DNA from: a virus
Reading direction: 5' to 3' (one strand)
Length of the DNA: 30,648 nt
IMG/VR virus record: IMGVR_UViG_3300006926_000012
Location: 1-30,648 of that record
The notes beneath the pieces are model-generated. The model did not search any database, was not told the DNA's origin, and saw nothing but the letters and a program-made list of their open reading frames with translations. The translations under genes and the position numbers were made by a program. Positions 13,947-20,807 of this stretch are shown piece by piece. The first letter of the stretch is position 1; each line of letters begins with the position of its first letter.

Positions 13947-14283
13947 AAACTATGCTTGGCGAAAGTGGGCTTCAAATGCTTTAACTAACCAAATTAGACG
14001 GAGAGGTCATAATTGTGGGTTAACAATAGATGGGTTAATCGCAATAACTCCTAGTCATTGTCCTTGTTGTAAAAAAATATTAGTACCTCAAGGTTCTGTA
14101 AAAAATTCACCAACAGTAGATCGTATTGATACCACTAAAGGTTATGAACTAAATAACATTTGGGTTATTTGTTTTCAGTGTAATCAAACGAAAGGCCAAC
14201 ATCAATTTCCTGATACTTTATATAAGATAGCTGATGCTTGGTATTTTAAATTGAAAGAAAAGGCAAAAAAATTATGCAAGTAA
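13846..14283 (+). CDS. HNH endonuclease overlapping the polymerase 3' end
   Basis: 145 residues if started at TTG 13846 (GTAGG about six bases upstream); a TTG at 13900 is the alternative. The C-terminal half is a zinc-containing HNH domain: Cys72-x-x-Cys75 (CPCC), VDRID at 91-95, Asn103 in ELNNIWVICF, then Cys109-x-x-Cys112 (CFQC). NYAWRKWASNALTNQIRRRG before it is basic and may contact DNA. Such free-standing HNH enzymes are often homing endonucleases inserted beside polymerase genes. Here its first 34 codons are read inside the polymerase frame. Confidence 0.85.
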   Translation: MQPNQFEKLVNDLNSEFPLKENIKSENLGLTPTKNYAWRKWASNALTNQIRRRGHNCGLTIDGLIAITPSHCPCCKKILVPQGSVKNSPTVDRIDTTKGYELNNIWVICFQCNQTKGQHQFPDTLYKIADAWYFKLKEKAKKLCK

Positions 14284-14612
14284 TAATTGTGTTAACTGAT
14301 GTTGGTACAAGGAATTTAAATCAACCTAGATTAAAGACGAATAGTTTAACTTATTCTATCTTTGAAAAACCACAACAAGGTGAAAAAGTAGATGTAAGTA
14401 TGTTAGATAGTCCGTCAGTTCAAGTAGGAAGTATGTTATCAGCTTTCTTAAGAACTGTTGAAAGACACGGTTATTTATTAACTGATATGGCTATTAACGA
14501 GGAGAGAAAAAAGAATTATCCTCCTGAAGATTTCAGACACCATATTAAAAAATATGACAATGTTATTGAAATTGATTTAAGTAAATTTAAACCAAAAGGA
14601 AAAGGTAATTAA
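14274..14612 (+). CDS. Hypothetical protein between HNH and exonuclease (112 aa)
   Basis: Not recognised. Soluble, mixed alpha/beta pattern: N-terminal beta strand (MQVIIVLTDVG), a helix around SMLSAFLRTVERHGYLLTDM (about 60-79) and a basic C-terminus (KFKPKGKGN). No catalytic motif is evident. The start overlaps the HNH gene by 10 bp and is preceded by AAAAGG; the stop is two bases before the exonuclease ATG. The location among replication genes suggests an accessory role in DNA metabolism. Confidence 0.6.
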   Translation: MQVIIVLTDVGTRNLNQPRLKTNSLTYSIFEKPQQGEKVDVSMLDSPSVQVGSMLSAFLRTVERHGYLLTDMAINEERKKNYPPEDFRHHIKKYDNVIEIDLSKFKPKGKGN

Positions 14613-14614
14613 AA

Positions 14615-15355
14615 ATGAGTAGTACATTATTAGTAGATGGAGATATAGTTGCGTATCAAATAGCATTTAGAACTGAAACACCTATAAGGTGGGAAAATGA
14701 AGTTTGGACATTGCACTCTGATGAACACGAGTGTAGACAATTAATTGATGAATATTTTTCTACATTAAAAGAAGATACTCAATGTGATAATGTTCTTATT
14801 GCTTTTTCTGATAAAGCTAATTTTAGAAAAGATATATTTCCTGATTATAAAGCCAATAGAATTAAACAACGAAAACCACTTACTCTTAAATATTGTAAAG
14901 AGTATATGAAAAAGAATTTTAAAATTTATATTAAACCTACTCTTGAAGCTGATGATGTATTAGGTATTTTAGGTACATCTAAAATTATTAAAGGAACTAA
15001 AATAATTGTATCAACAGATAAAGATTTAAAACAAATTATAGGTTTACATTATAATCCAATAACAAAAGAATTTTTTAAAGTTTCTAAAAAAGAAGCTGAT
15101 TATAATTTTTATTCACAAATTTTAACAGGTGATCCAGTAGATAACTATAAAGGCTGTCCGTCTTATGGTGAGGTAAAAACTCATAGAGTTTTATCTGTAT
15201 CGAAGAACTATTGGAAAACTATTGTTAAGTGTTATGAGGGTGAGGGATTAAAAGAAAAAGATGCTTTAATCCAAGCTAGAGTGGCAAGAATACTTCGGCA
15301 TACGGACTATAACTTTAAAAAGGAGAAACCTAAATTATGGACGATTCAAAAATAA
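14615..15355 (+). CDS. 5'-3' exonuclease, T7 gp6-like (FEN/PIN family)
   Basis: 246 residues (T7 gp6: 300). The two-metal acidic residues of flap-type exonucleases are in place: Asp8 and Asp10 (LLVDGDIVAY), Arg82-containing YKANR (78-82), Glu111, Asp113 and Asp114 (LEADDVLG), Asp135 and Asp137 (STDKDLK), Asp173 and Asp176 (GDPVDNYKG). The GDxxDNxxG segment starts the DNA-binding helix-hairpin-helix. It should remove RNA primers and degrade DNA ends, and in T7 it also supplies nucleotides by digesting host DNA. Ribosome binding site AAAAGG; the stop overlaps the next gene by 19 bp. Confidence 0.92.
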   Translation: MSSTLLVDGDIVAYQIAFRTETPIRWENEVWTLHSDEHECRQLIDEYFSTLKEDTQCDNVLIAFSDKANFRKDIFPDYKANRIKQRKPLTLKYCKEYMKKNFKIYIKPTLEADDVLGILGTSKIIKGTKIIVSTDKDLKQIIGLHYNPITKEFFKVSKKEADYNFYSQILTGDPVDNYKGCPSYGEVKTHRVLSVSKNYWKTIVKCYEGEGLKEKDALIQARVARILRHTDYNFKKEKPKLWTIQK

Positions 15356-15678
15356 AAGCACAAGATGTGCTAGAAGAAGCCAGTACAATTATTACTGGTA
15401 AGAGACAAGAAACTTACGGAGATAAATTAGTTAATCATATAAATATAGGACGTTTGTGGTCGGCTTATTTAACTAATCATTTTGGTAAAGAATTATTTAT
15501 TCGTGCTGATATGGTTGCTGATTTGTTTGAATTAGCTAAAGTAGCTAGACGACAAGCTGGTGATTATAACAGAGATGATTATATTGATGGTGCTGGTTAC
15601 GCTGCCATTAGCTGTGAGTTAAGGCAAGTTATTGAAGAACCAAAACCTACTGGTCAAGATGGCAAACCACGACATTAA
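15337..15678 (+). CDS. DUF6378-like phage protein (113 aa)
   Basis: The pattern VLEEASTIITGKRQETYGD, then NIGRLWSAYL, ADMVADLFELAKVARR and DDYIDGAGYAA matches a common all-alpha phage family I know as DUF6378 (A...I.G.R...YG ... W ... DV...L.L.K..R ... D...D..GY). The acids in the last two motifs recall MazG-type nucleotide pyrophosphatases, but no enzyme activity is established. AGGAG lies nine bases before the ATG. It follows the exonuclease in the same transcript. Confidence 0.7.
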   Translation: MDDSKIKAQDVLEEASTIITGKRQETYGDKLVNHINIGRLWSAYLTNHFGKELFIRADMVADLFELAKVARRQAGDYNRDDYIDGAGYAAISCELRQVIEEPKPTGQDGKPRH

Positions 15679-15922
15679 ACATTGGAAAAAGAAAATTTGG
15701 AAGAATATAGATATTCTAATAGAAGATGAATTTTATGCTAAAACTCCAGATTTATCTGATAAAACTTTCCCAATAACTGATAAAGCAACACATAAAATTA
15801 TTGGTACAAACACAGTTCGTTCTACTGTTGAAGAAATTGATCCTGAAATGGAGAAAATGTTAAATGAAAAAGCTGCTAAAATTACTTCTGAAGTGGTTGA
15901 GAAAAAACCCGATAAAATATAA
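15659..15922 (+). CDS. Hypothetical protein (87 aa)
   Basis: Not recognised. Start ATG 15659 (MANHDIKHWKKKIWKNIDIL); the open frame extends upstream only from a TTG inside the previous gene. The product is charged, with Lys/Trp at the N-terminus and an acidic helix near the end (EEIDPEMEKMLNEKAAKI). No membrane segment. It overlaps the DUF6378-like gene by 20 bp and the next gene by 59 bp, consistent with tight phage packing. Confidence 0.6.
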   Translation: MANHDIKHWKKKIWKNIDILIEDEFYAKTPDLSDKTFPITDKATHKIIGTNTVRSTVEEIDPEMEKMLNEKAAKITSEVVEKKPDKI

Positions 15923-16184
15923 ATTAGTTTTTGTATTTTGGGAGGACGCAAACAGTTCAACAACTTGGGAAGATATTACAACAATCGAAACTATGCTACC
16001 TGCCGTCTGTTGTAGTATTGGTTTTCAAATTAAAAAAACAGATGATGCCTTTGTATTAACCTCTGATCTTTCTTTTGATGAAGATAATAAAGAATTTGTC
16101 ATAGAAGAAGGAGGGAATACAATGGTTATACCTACCAAAAATATTCTGAAAATCACAGAAATTCCCCTTACATATAAATTTTAA
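15864..16184 (+). CDS. Conserved phage protein with WEDA motif (106 aa)
   Basis: ATG 15864 has GGAGA nine bases upstream. The N-terminus is basic and amphipathic (MKKLLKLLLKWLRKNP). From about residue 20 the pattern VFVFWEDANSSTTWEDI, then CCSIGFQIKKTDDAFVLTSD and VIPTKNILKITEI is that of a widely spread small phage protein of unknown function (WEDA...W ... GW..... D......S ... IP...I..I). Compact beta fold likely. It lies before the virion genes. Confidence 0.6.
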   Translation: MKKLLKLLLKWLRKNPIKYKLVFVFWEDANSSTTWEDITTIETMLPAVCCSIGFQIKKTDDAFVLTSDLSFDEDNKEFVIEEGGNTMVIPTKNILKITEIPLTYKF

Positions 16185-16222
16185 GTAAAACCTACCTTTT
16201 GGTTGCTCTCTTGGATAACTTT

Positions 16223-16414
16223 ATGGATATTACTCAAGAATTAATCAATTATTTAGAGCAACAATTTCCTGATAAAAGCCCAGATATGAACGATAATGAA
16301 CGAAAAGTTTGGTTTAAGTCTGGTCAAGCGAGTGTTGTTAAACACTTGAAACAGAAGTTTTCCGATCAAAATAAAAACGTGTTAAACAGAAAAACAATAG
16401 GAGATATATTATAG
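16223..16414 (+). CDS. Hypothetical protein (63 aa)
   Basis: Not recognised. MDITQELINYLEQQFPDKSP starts the preferred frame at ATG 16223; a TTG start eight codons earlier is possible. The centre (MNDNERKVWFKSGQASVVKH) is helical and charged. Such short proteins with a 'W..G....V..L' helix occur before portal genes in related phages. The stop TAG touches the next ATG. Confidence 0.55.
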   Translation: MDITQELINYLEQQFPDKSPDMNDNERKVWFKSGQASVVKHLKQKFSDQNKNVLNRKTIGDIL

Positions 16415-16648
16415 ATGTGTGGATCAATTTTTAGAGCACCTAGAATACCGCCTCCTCCTCCAACACCAGCTCCTCCAGCAACAATAATAAATGCAGCAGG
16501 TACGAAGATTCGTACTACAGCTCCGTCTGCTCCAAGAACCGCAGAATATAATACTTCGGTAGCGAGAAGACGATATGGAAAGAGAGCTTTGCGTATTGCT
16601 TTGGATAGTGCATTTTTAGGTGGTGGAACTGGAGCAAACGTACCATAG
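16415..16648 (+). CDS. Proline-rich small virion-associated protein, T7 gp7.3-like position (77 aa)
   Basis: The N-terminus is MCGSIFRAPRIPPPPPTPAP, a proline stretch; the C-terminal half is basic and ends RIALDSAFLGGGTGANVP. A basic body closing with a Gly-rich 'S...GG.G.N(I/V)' tail recalls T7 gp7.3, a tail assembly and adsorption protein encoded directly before the portal, as here. Similarity is only in the tail motif and the position, so the assignment is tentative. AGGAG lies 11 bases upstream. There is no export signal. Confidence 0.5.
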   Translation: MCGSIFRAPRIPPPPPTPAPPATIINAAGTKIRTTAPSAPRTAEYNTSVARRRYGKRALRIALDSAFLGGGTGANVP

Positions 16649-16652
16649 ACAA

Positions 16653-18227
16653 ATGGCAGAACAATCAGTAAAAGGTCGTTATAGTCAGTTAGAAACTTTA
16701 CGATTGCCTTTTTTAGAAAGAGCAAGAGATAGTGCTGAATTTACGATACCTTCTTTAATACCAAGAGATGCCCACTCTAACACCACAAAACTTTATACAC
16801 CATATCAAGGTATAGGTGCGAGAGGCACAAACAATTTAGCTAGTAAATTATTATTAGCATTATTACCACCAAACACTCCATTTTTTAGATTAGCAATAGA
16901 TGAATTTACATTAGCTGAAATTGCTGGACAGGGTGGAATGAAAGGTGAATTTGAAAAAGCATTAGCTTCCATAGAAAGAGTAGTAATGAATGAAATGGAA
17001 GTTAATAATTTTAGAACAACAATTTTTGAAGCGTTAAAACATTTAATAGTTGCAGGAAATTGCCTTCTTTATATTACACCCGAACTTAAAATGAAAGTTT
17101 ATCATATAGATCGGTATGTAATGAAAAGAGATGATGTAGGAAATGTATTAGAAATTATAACAAAAGATACAGTTAGTCCTAATTCAGCTAGTGAAGAAGT
17201 TAAAGCAATTATCAAAGGAGAAGTTAATTCTTCTTATGAAGACACTATTGACATATTCACCTACGTAAGACGTAGTAGTGATGGTAAAAGGTGGACTGTC
17301 CACCAAGAGGTAGTTGATACAATCCTACCTGACAGTGAAGGGACTTACCCTATGGACAAGTCCCCTTTTATTCCTTTACGTTATACTTCAATCGACAATG
17401 AAGATTGGGGTAGAGGTTTTATCGAGGAGTATATTGGCGATCTTCGTAGTTTAGAGGCGTTATATAGAGCAGTTGTTGAGGGATCAGCAGCAGCAAGTAA
17501 AGTTTTATTTTTAGTGAAACCCAACGGAAGTACCCGACTTAAAACTTTATCTGAAAGTCCAAACGGTGCAATACGAGAAGGAAATGCTGAAGATGTAACA
17601 ACCCTTCAAGTTAACAAAGGTGCTGACTTTAATATTGCATTTCAAACAATGAAACTTATTCAAGATAGATTACAGTTTGCGTTTATGTTGAATACGTCAG
17701 TTCAAAGAGATGCTGAAAGAGTTACAGCAAAAGAAATTGAATATGTAAGTCAAGAATTAGATGATAGTCTAGGTGGTCTTTACTCGTTATTATCTCAAGA
17801 ATTACAATTACCATTAATTAATAGATTAATGTTTCAAATGGAGAAGAAGAAAAGACTTCCTGTTTTACCAAAAGGACAAGTTAGACCTAAAATTGTTACA
17901 GGATTAGAAGCATTAGGTCGAAGTACAGATTTACAAAGATTAAATACATTTGTTCAACAGATTGCTCCATTTGGAGAATCAGGCTTATCTTCATTAAATA
18001 TAAGTGAATATATAAAAAGAATTGGAACATCATTAGGTGTTGATATGGACGGCTTGATTAAATCTGATGAACAATTAGCACAAGAGCAACAAGCTGCACA
18101 ACAACAGGCATTACAAGATCAAGTAGCACCACAAGTAGCAAAAGAAGGTATGGGTATGGTAAGAGACACAGTTAAGGGAGATCAACAACAACAAATCCAA
18201 AAAGAAAAGGAAAGAGGACGAGCATAA
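16653..18227 (+). CDS. Portal protein (head-tail connector), T7 gp8-like
   Basis: 524 residues (T7 gp8: 536) from ATG 16653 (MAEQSVKGRYSQLETLRLPF). Characteristic are LERARDSAEFTIPSLIPRD near the N-terminus, TPYQGIGARGTNNLASKLLL, LLPPNTPFFRL, and in the second half QRDAERVTAKEIEYVSQELD followed by SLGGLYSLLSQELQLPLINR, the portal signature. The C-terminus is Gln-rich (AQEQQAAQQQALQDQ), as in many podovirus portals. Twelve copies form the ring through which DNA passes. It opens the virion block, one base before the scaffold gene. Confidence 0.96.
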   Translation: MAEQSVKGRYSQLETLRLPFLERARDSAEFTIPSLIPRDAHSNTTKLYTPYQGIGARGTNNLASKLLLALLPPNTPFFRLAIDEFTLAEIAGQGGMKGEFEKALASIERVVMNEMEVNNFRTTIFEALKHLIVAGNCLLYITPELKMKVYHIDRYVMKRDDVGNVLEIITKDTVSPNSASEEVKAIIKGEVNSSYEDTIDIFTYVRRSSDGKRWTVHQEVVDTILPDSEGTYPMDKSPFIPLRYTSIDNEDWGRGFIEEYIGDLRSLEALYRAVVEGSAAASKVLFLVKPNGSTRLKTLSESPNGAIREGNAEDVTTLQVNKGADFNIAFQTMKLIQDRLQFAFMLNTSVQRDAERVTAKEIEYVSQELDDSLGGLYSLLSQELQLPLINRLMFQMEKKKRLPVLPKGQVRPKIVTGLEALGRSTDLQRLNTFVQQIAPFGESGLSSLNISEYIKRIGTSLGVDMDGLIKSDEQLAQEQQAAQQQALQDQVAPQVAKEGMGMVRDTVKGDQQQQIQKEKERGRA

Positions 18228-18228
18228 T

Positions 18229-19029
18229 ATGGCTGATGAAAACACAGTAAAAATACCCGTAGATGAAAAAGTTGATACGCAAGAGCATATTGACGCTATG
18301 GTGAAAAAATCTGAAAATGCAAATACTTTAGATATAGACACGGGTGAAGAAAATACTCCTACTGAAACAAAGGTAGAAGAAAAGAAAGTAGAAACCCCTA
18401 AAGAAAAAATACTTGGTAAATTTAATACACAAGAAGAATTAGTTAAGTCTTACCAAGAATTAGAAAAGAAACTAGGTACTCCAGAAGAAAGTAAAAAACC
18501 TGATAATCTTAAAGCTGAAACTAAAGTTGAAGGATTAAAAGGTGTAGACTTCGCTGGTGTTCAAGCAGAGTTTGAAGAAAATGGAGAATTAAGTGAAGAT
18601 ACTTTCAAAAAACTTGAAGATTCAGGATTACCTAAATCTTATGTAGATAATTATATTGAAGGCATTAAAGCTGTCGCATTAAAGTTTGAAGACGAAGCGT
18701 ATGAAAGTGCTGGAGGTAAAGATAACTACGATAAAATGATTACTTGGGTGAAAGATACTCTTTCTCCCGATGAAGTTAAAATGTTTAATGACGGTATTGC
18801 AAAAGATAACCACACTGCCCTTTATACAATTAAAGGTATGTTTGGTAGATATACGTCAAATACTAAAGAACCAAATTTAACAGTAGGCGAAAATGCTATG
18901 GCTTCTACTGGAGTTAGATATGAAAGTATGGCTCAAGTTAAAGCTGATATGTCTGATCCGAAATATGAGAAAGATCCAGCATTTAGAAAGCAAGTTGAAG
19001 AAAAACTTTCACGTTCTACTATTATATAG
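18229..19029 (+). CDS. Capsid assembly scaffolding protein, T7 gp9-like
   Basis: 266 residues (T7 gp9: 307), strongly acidic and with low-complexity Glu/Lys/Thr runs in the first 100 residues, as in scaffolds. EILGKF-type motif (LGKFNTQEELVKSYQELEKK at about 63-82) is the conserved 'GKFK..EDL..AY..LE' element of podovirus scaffolds. The region FEDEAYESAGGKDNYDKMIT with NDGIAKDNHTALYTIKGM is the core seen in T7-like and cyanophage homologues. It guides procapsid assembly and leaves the mature head. Position between portal and capsid is decisive. Confidence 0.93.
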   Translation: MADENTVKIPVDEKVDTQEHIDAMVKKSENANTLDIDTGEENTPTETKVEEKKVETPKEKILGKFNTQEELVKSYQELEKKLGTPEESKKPDNLKAETKVEGLKGVDFAGVQAEFEENGELSEDTFKKLEDSGLPKSYVDNYIEGIKAVALKFEDEAYESAGGKDNYDKMITWVKDTLSPDEVKMFNDGIAKDNHTALYTIKGMFGRYTSNTKEPNLTVGENAMASTGVRYESMAQVKADMSDPKYEKDPAFRKQVEEKLSRSTII

Positions 19030-19031
19030 AA

Positions 19032-19056
19032 TTTAGGTTAAGTGATTACGCCTAAA
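19032..19056 (+). other. Hairpin TTTAGG...CCTAAA upstream of capsid gene
   Basis: Stem TTTAGG (19032-19037) pairs with CCTAAA (19051-19056), with a possible inner TAA/TTA pair. It follows the scaffold stop and lacks a trailing U tract on the plus strand, so it is more likely an RNA processing or stabilising structure than a terminator. Confidence 0.4.
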
Positions 19057-19093
19057 AAAAAGTAAAAGATAAGACTTTACCCTTCGAGGAGGA

Positions 19094-19116
19094 TAATACT
19101 GATACTACTTTTATAG
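19094..19116 (+). promoter_or_regulatory. Possible phage RNA polymerase promoter before capsid
   Basis: In the 134-base scaffold-capsid gap, TAATACTGATAC (19094-19105) and ATAG (19113-19116) resemble the T7-type promoter layout (TAATACGACTCAC...ATAG). T7 has its strongest late promoter at this place. The resemblance is partial and the specificity of this polymerase is unknown. Ten of these bases (AATACTGATA) recur at 2478-2487 in the control region. Confidence 0.25.
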
Positions 19117-19163
19117 ATCATATAAAGTTAATCATATAACAGTCTAAATTAAAGGAGATTATT

Positions 19164-20102
19164 ATGGCAAATGCCACAGTATCAAATTTAGGTCAAGCGG
19201 CAGCGACAGGCTCAACAACAGCATTATTTTTAAAAGTATTTGCTGGTGAAGTGTTGACAGCATTTGAAGATGCCCAAACGACTTTAGACAAGCACGTTGT
19301 TCGTAGTATCAGTAGCGGTCAATCAGCACAATTCCCAATTATGGGAAAAGCAACAGCAGAATATCATACTGCTGGAGCTGAAATTACTGGCACTGCAATC
19401 ACGCATAATGAAAGAAATATATCAATACAAGGTTTATTGATTGCTCCAGTATTTATTGCGAAGATAGACGAAGCGAAGAACCATTATGATGTCAGAAGCA
19501 CATACTCAAAAGAGTGTGGAAATGCTTTGGCTCAAGTTATGGACAAGCACGTTTATCAACAACTAATCAATGCTTCACGAACGGCAGCAGCAGCTCCACA
19601 ATCAATAGGTGTTCAACTTACTGATGCGGACTTTGTTACCAGTGGATCATCAGCAGCAGCAACTATATTTTCTGCAGCCCAAAAAATGGACGAAAACAAT
19701 ATACCTGAAAACGATAGGTATATAGCAGTAAATCCAGAAACATATTATAACTTGGTACAAACTACTAATGTTATAAATAGAGACTGGGGTGGAAAAGGTG
19801 CTTACGCTGAAGGTGAAGTATTAAAAGTCGCAGGAGTAAGTATTGTTAAAACTAACAACTTACCTTCAACTAACATTACATCTGGAGTATTAGATGGTTC
19901 TGATGGGACGTTGGGGGGAGATTATTCTCCGACAGTTGGCGTGGCTTGGCACAAATCAGCAGCAGGAACGGTAAAATTACTCGACCTATCTGTTGAGATG
20001 GAATACGATGTGCGTAGACAAGGAACTTTACTTGTAGCGAAATATGCTATGGGACACGGAGTTCTTCGTCCTGACGCAGCTTGGGAAATTAGAACAGCGT
20101 AA
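19164..20102 (+). CDS. Major capsid protein, T7 gp10-like
   Basis: 312 residues (T7 gp10A: 345). Features of T7-like capsids: LFLKVFAGEVLTAFEDAQTT near the N-terminus, SGQSAQFPIMGKATAEYHTA, LLIAPVFIAKIDEAKNHYDV, ENDRYIAVNPETYYNLVQTT, and the C-terminal VEMEYDVRRQGTLLVAKYAM with GHGVLRPDAAWEI. It has the HK97 fold and forms the icosahedral shell. The gene has the best Shine-Dalgarno sequence in the window (AAGGAG, six bases before ATG) and its own downstream terminator, consistent with very high expression. There is no sign of a frameshifted longer form. Confidence 0.97.
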   Translation: MANATVSNLGQAAATGSTTALFLKVFAGEVLTAFEDAQTTLDKHVVRSISSGQSAQFPIMGKATAEYHTAGAEITGTAITHNERNISIQGLLIAPVFIAKIDEAKNHYDVRSTYSKECGNALAQVMDKHVYQQLINASRTAAAAPQSIGVQLTDADFVTSGSSAAATIFSAAQKMDENNIPENDRYIAVNPETYYNLVQTTNVINRDWGGKGAYAEGEVLKVAGVSIVKTNNLPSTNITSGVLDGSDGTLGGDYSPTVGVAWHKSAAGTVKLLDLSVEMEYDVRRQGTLLVAKYAMGHGVLRPDAAWEIRTA

Positions 20103-20132
20103 TTTTATATTACTTTGTTCTTACAAAATCAG

Positions 20133-20162
20133 AGGGCGGTAGCGGGAGACTTAAACCGCCCT
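20133..20162 (+). terminator. Hairpin terminator after capsid gene
   Basis: AGGGCGGT (20133-20140) pairs perfectly with ACCGCCCT (20155-20162) around a 14-base loop, followed by TT and further on CTTT. It is the most GC-rich hairpin in an AT-rich genome and lies just behind the capsid gene, where T7 has its late terminator. The weak U tract suggests partial termination so that tail genes are still read. Confidence 0.8.
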
Positions 20163-20192
20163 TTGGTGCAACTTTAGAAATTAATTAAAATT

Positions 20193-20801
20193 ATGGCAAC
20201 AGTAACTACAAAACTAGAAGCAGTTAACACTATGATGACTTCGATTGGAGAAACTCCAGTCAACAGCATAACTTCCTCAACAACAACTGATGTTTCAATA
20301 GCAATACAAATTCTTGACAATGTAAGTCGAGAAGTACAAAGCGTTGGTTGGCATTTCAATACAGATACCAGATATAAACTCACTCCCAATTCTTCAAATC
20401 AAATAGAACTAGCAGCAAACATATTACGCATAGATACTTCAGGAGCTAGTGCATCTAAAGACTATGTAGAACGTGCTAGAAAATTCTGGGATAGAACAAA
20501 TCATACTTATACAATTACTGATCCAACAGTAGAAACTGATATAGTTTGGTATTTAGAATTTACAGAAATACCTGAAGCAGCTCGAAGATATATTACAATT
20601 AGAGCTTCAAGAATTTTTCAAGACAGAATGTTGGCTTCTGATATTTTACATAAATTTCATCAAGTTGATGAAGTACAGGCTTTAGCTGTATTGAAAGAAA
20701 GTGAAGGAGATACCAGAGATCATAGTATCTTTGATAATTATAGTGTTTATAGTGTTACAGACAGAGATAATTATCAACCCAATAAGTCAACACTTGATTA
20801 A
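20193..20801 (+). CDS. Tail tubular protein A, T7 gp11-like
   Basis: 202 residues (T7 gp11: 196). LEAVNTMMTSIGETPVNSI at the N-terminus and ILDNVSREVQSVGWHFNTD are the hallmark of the family (AVN.ML..IGE.PV ... L......VQ..GW.FN). Later RKFWDRTNHTYTIT and IPEAARRYITIRASRIFQDR also match. It forms the ring linking portal and tail nozzle. It follows the terminator by 30 bases and precedes the nozzle gene by six. Confidence 0.95.
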   Translation: MATVTTKLEAVNTMMTSIGETPVNSITSSTTTDVSIAIQILDNVSREVQSVGWHFNTDTRYKLTPNSSNQIELAANILRIDTSGASASKDYVERARKFWDRTNHTYTITDPTVETDIVWYLEFTEIPEAARRYITIRASRIFQDRMLASDILHKFHQVDEVQALAVLKESEGDTRDHSIFDNYSVYSVTDRDNYQPNKSTLD

Positions 20802-20807
20802 TGAATA

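Noticed and set aside
16366-16725. Minus-strand open frame of 119 codons
   Set aside because: Antisense shadow of the proline-rich gene and portal start; its Gly/Val runs mirror the proline codons.
19032-19056. Hairpin as a rho-independent terminator
   Set aside because: The stem is AT-rich and followed by A residues, not T, on the plus strand, so termination before the capsid gene is unlikely.
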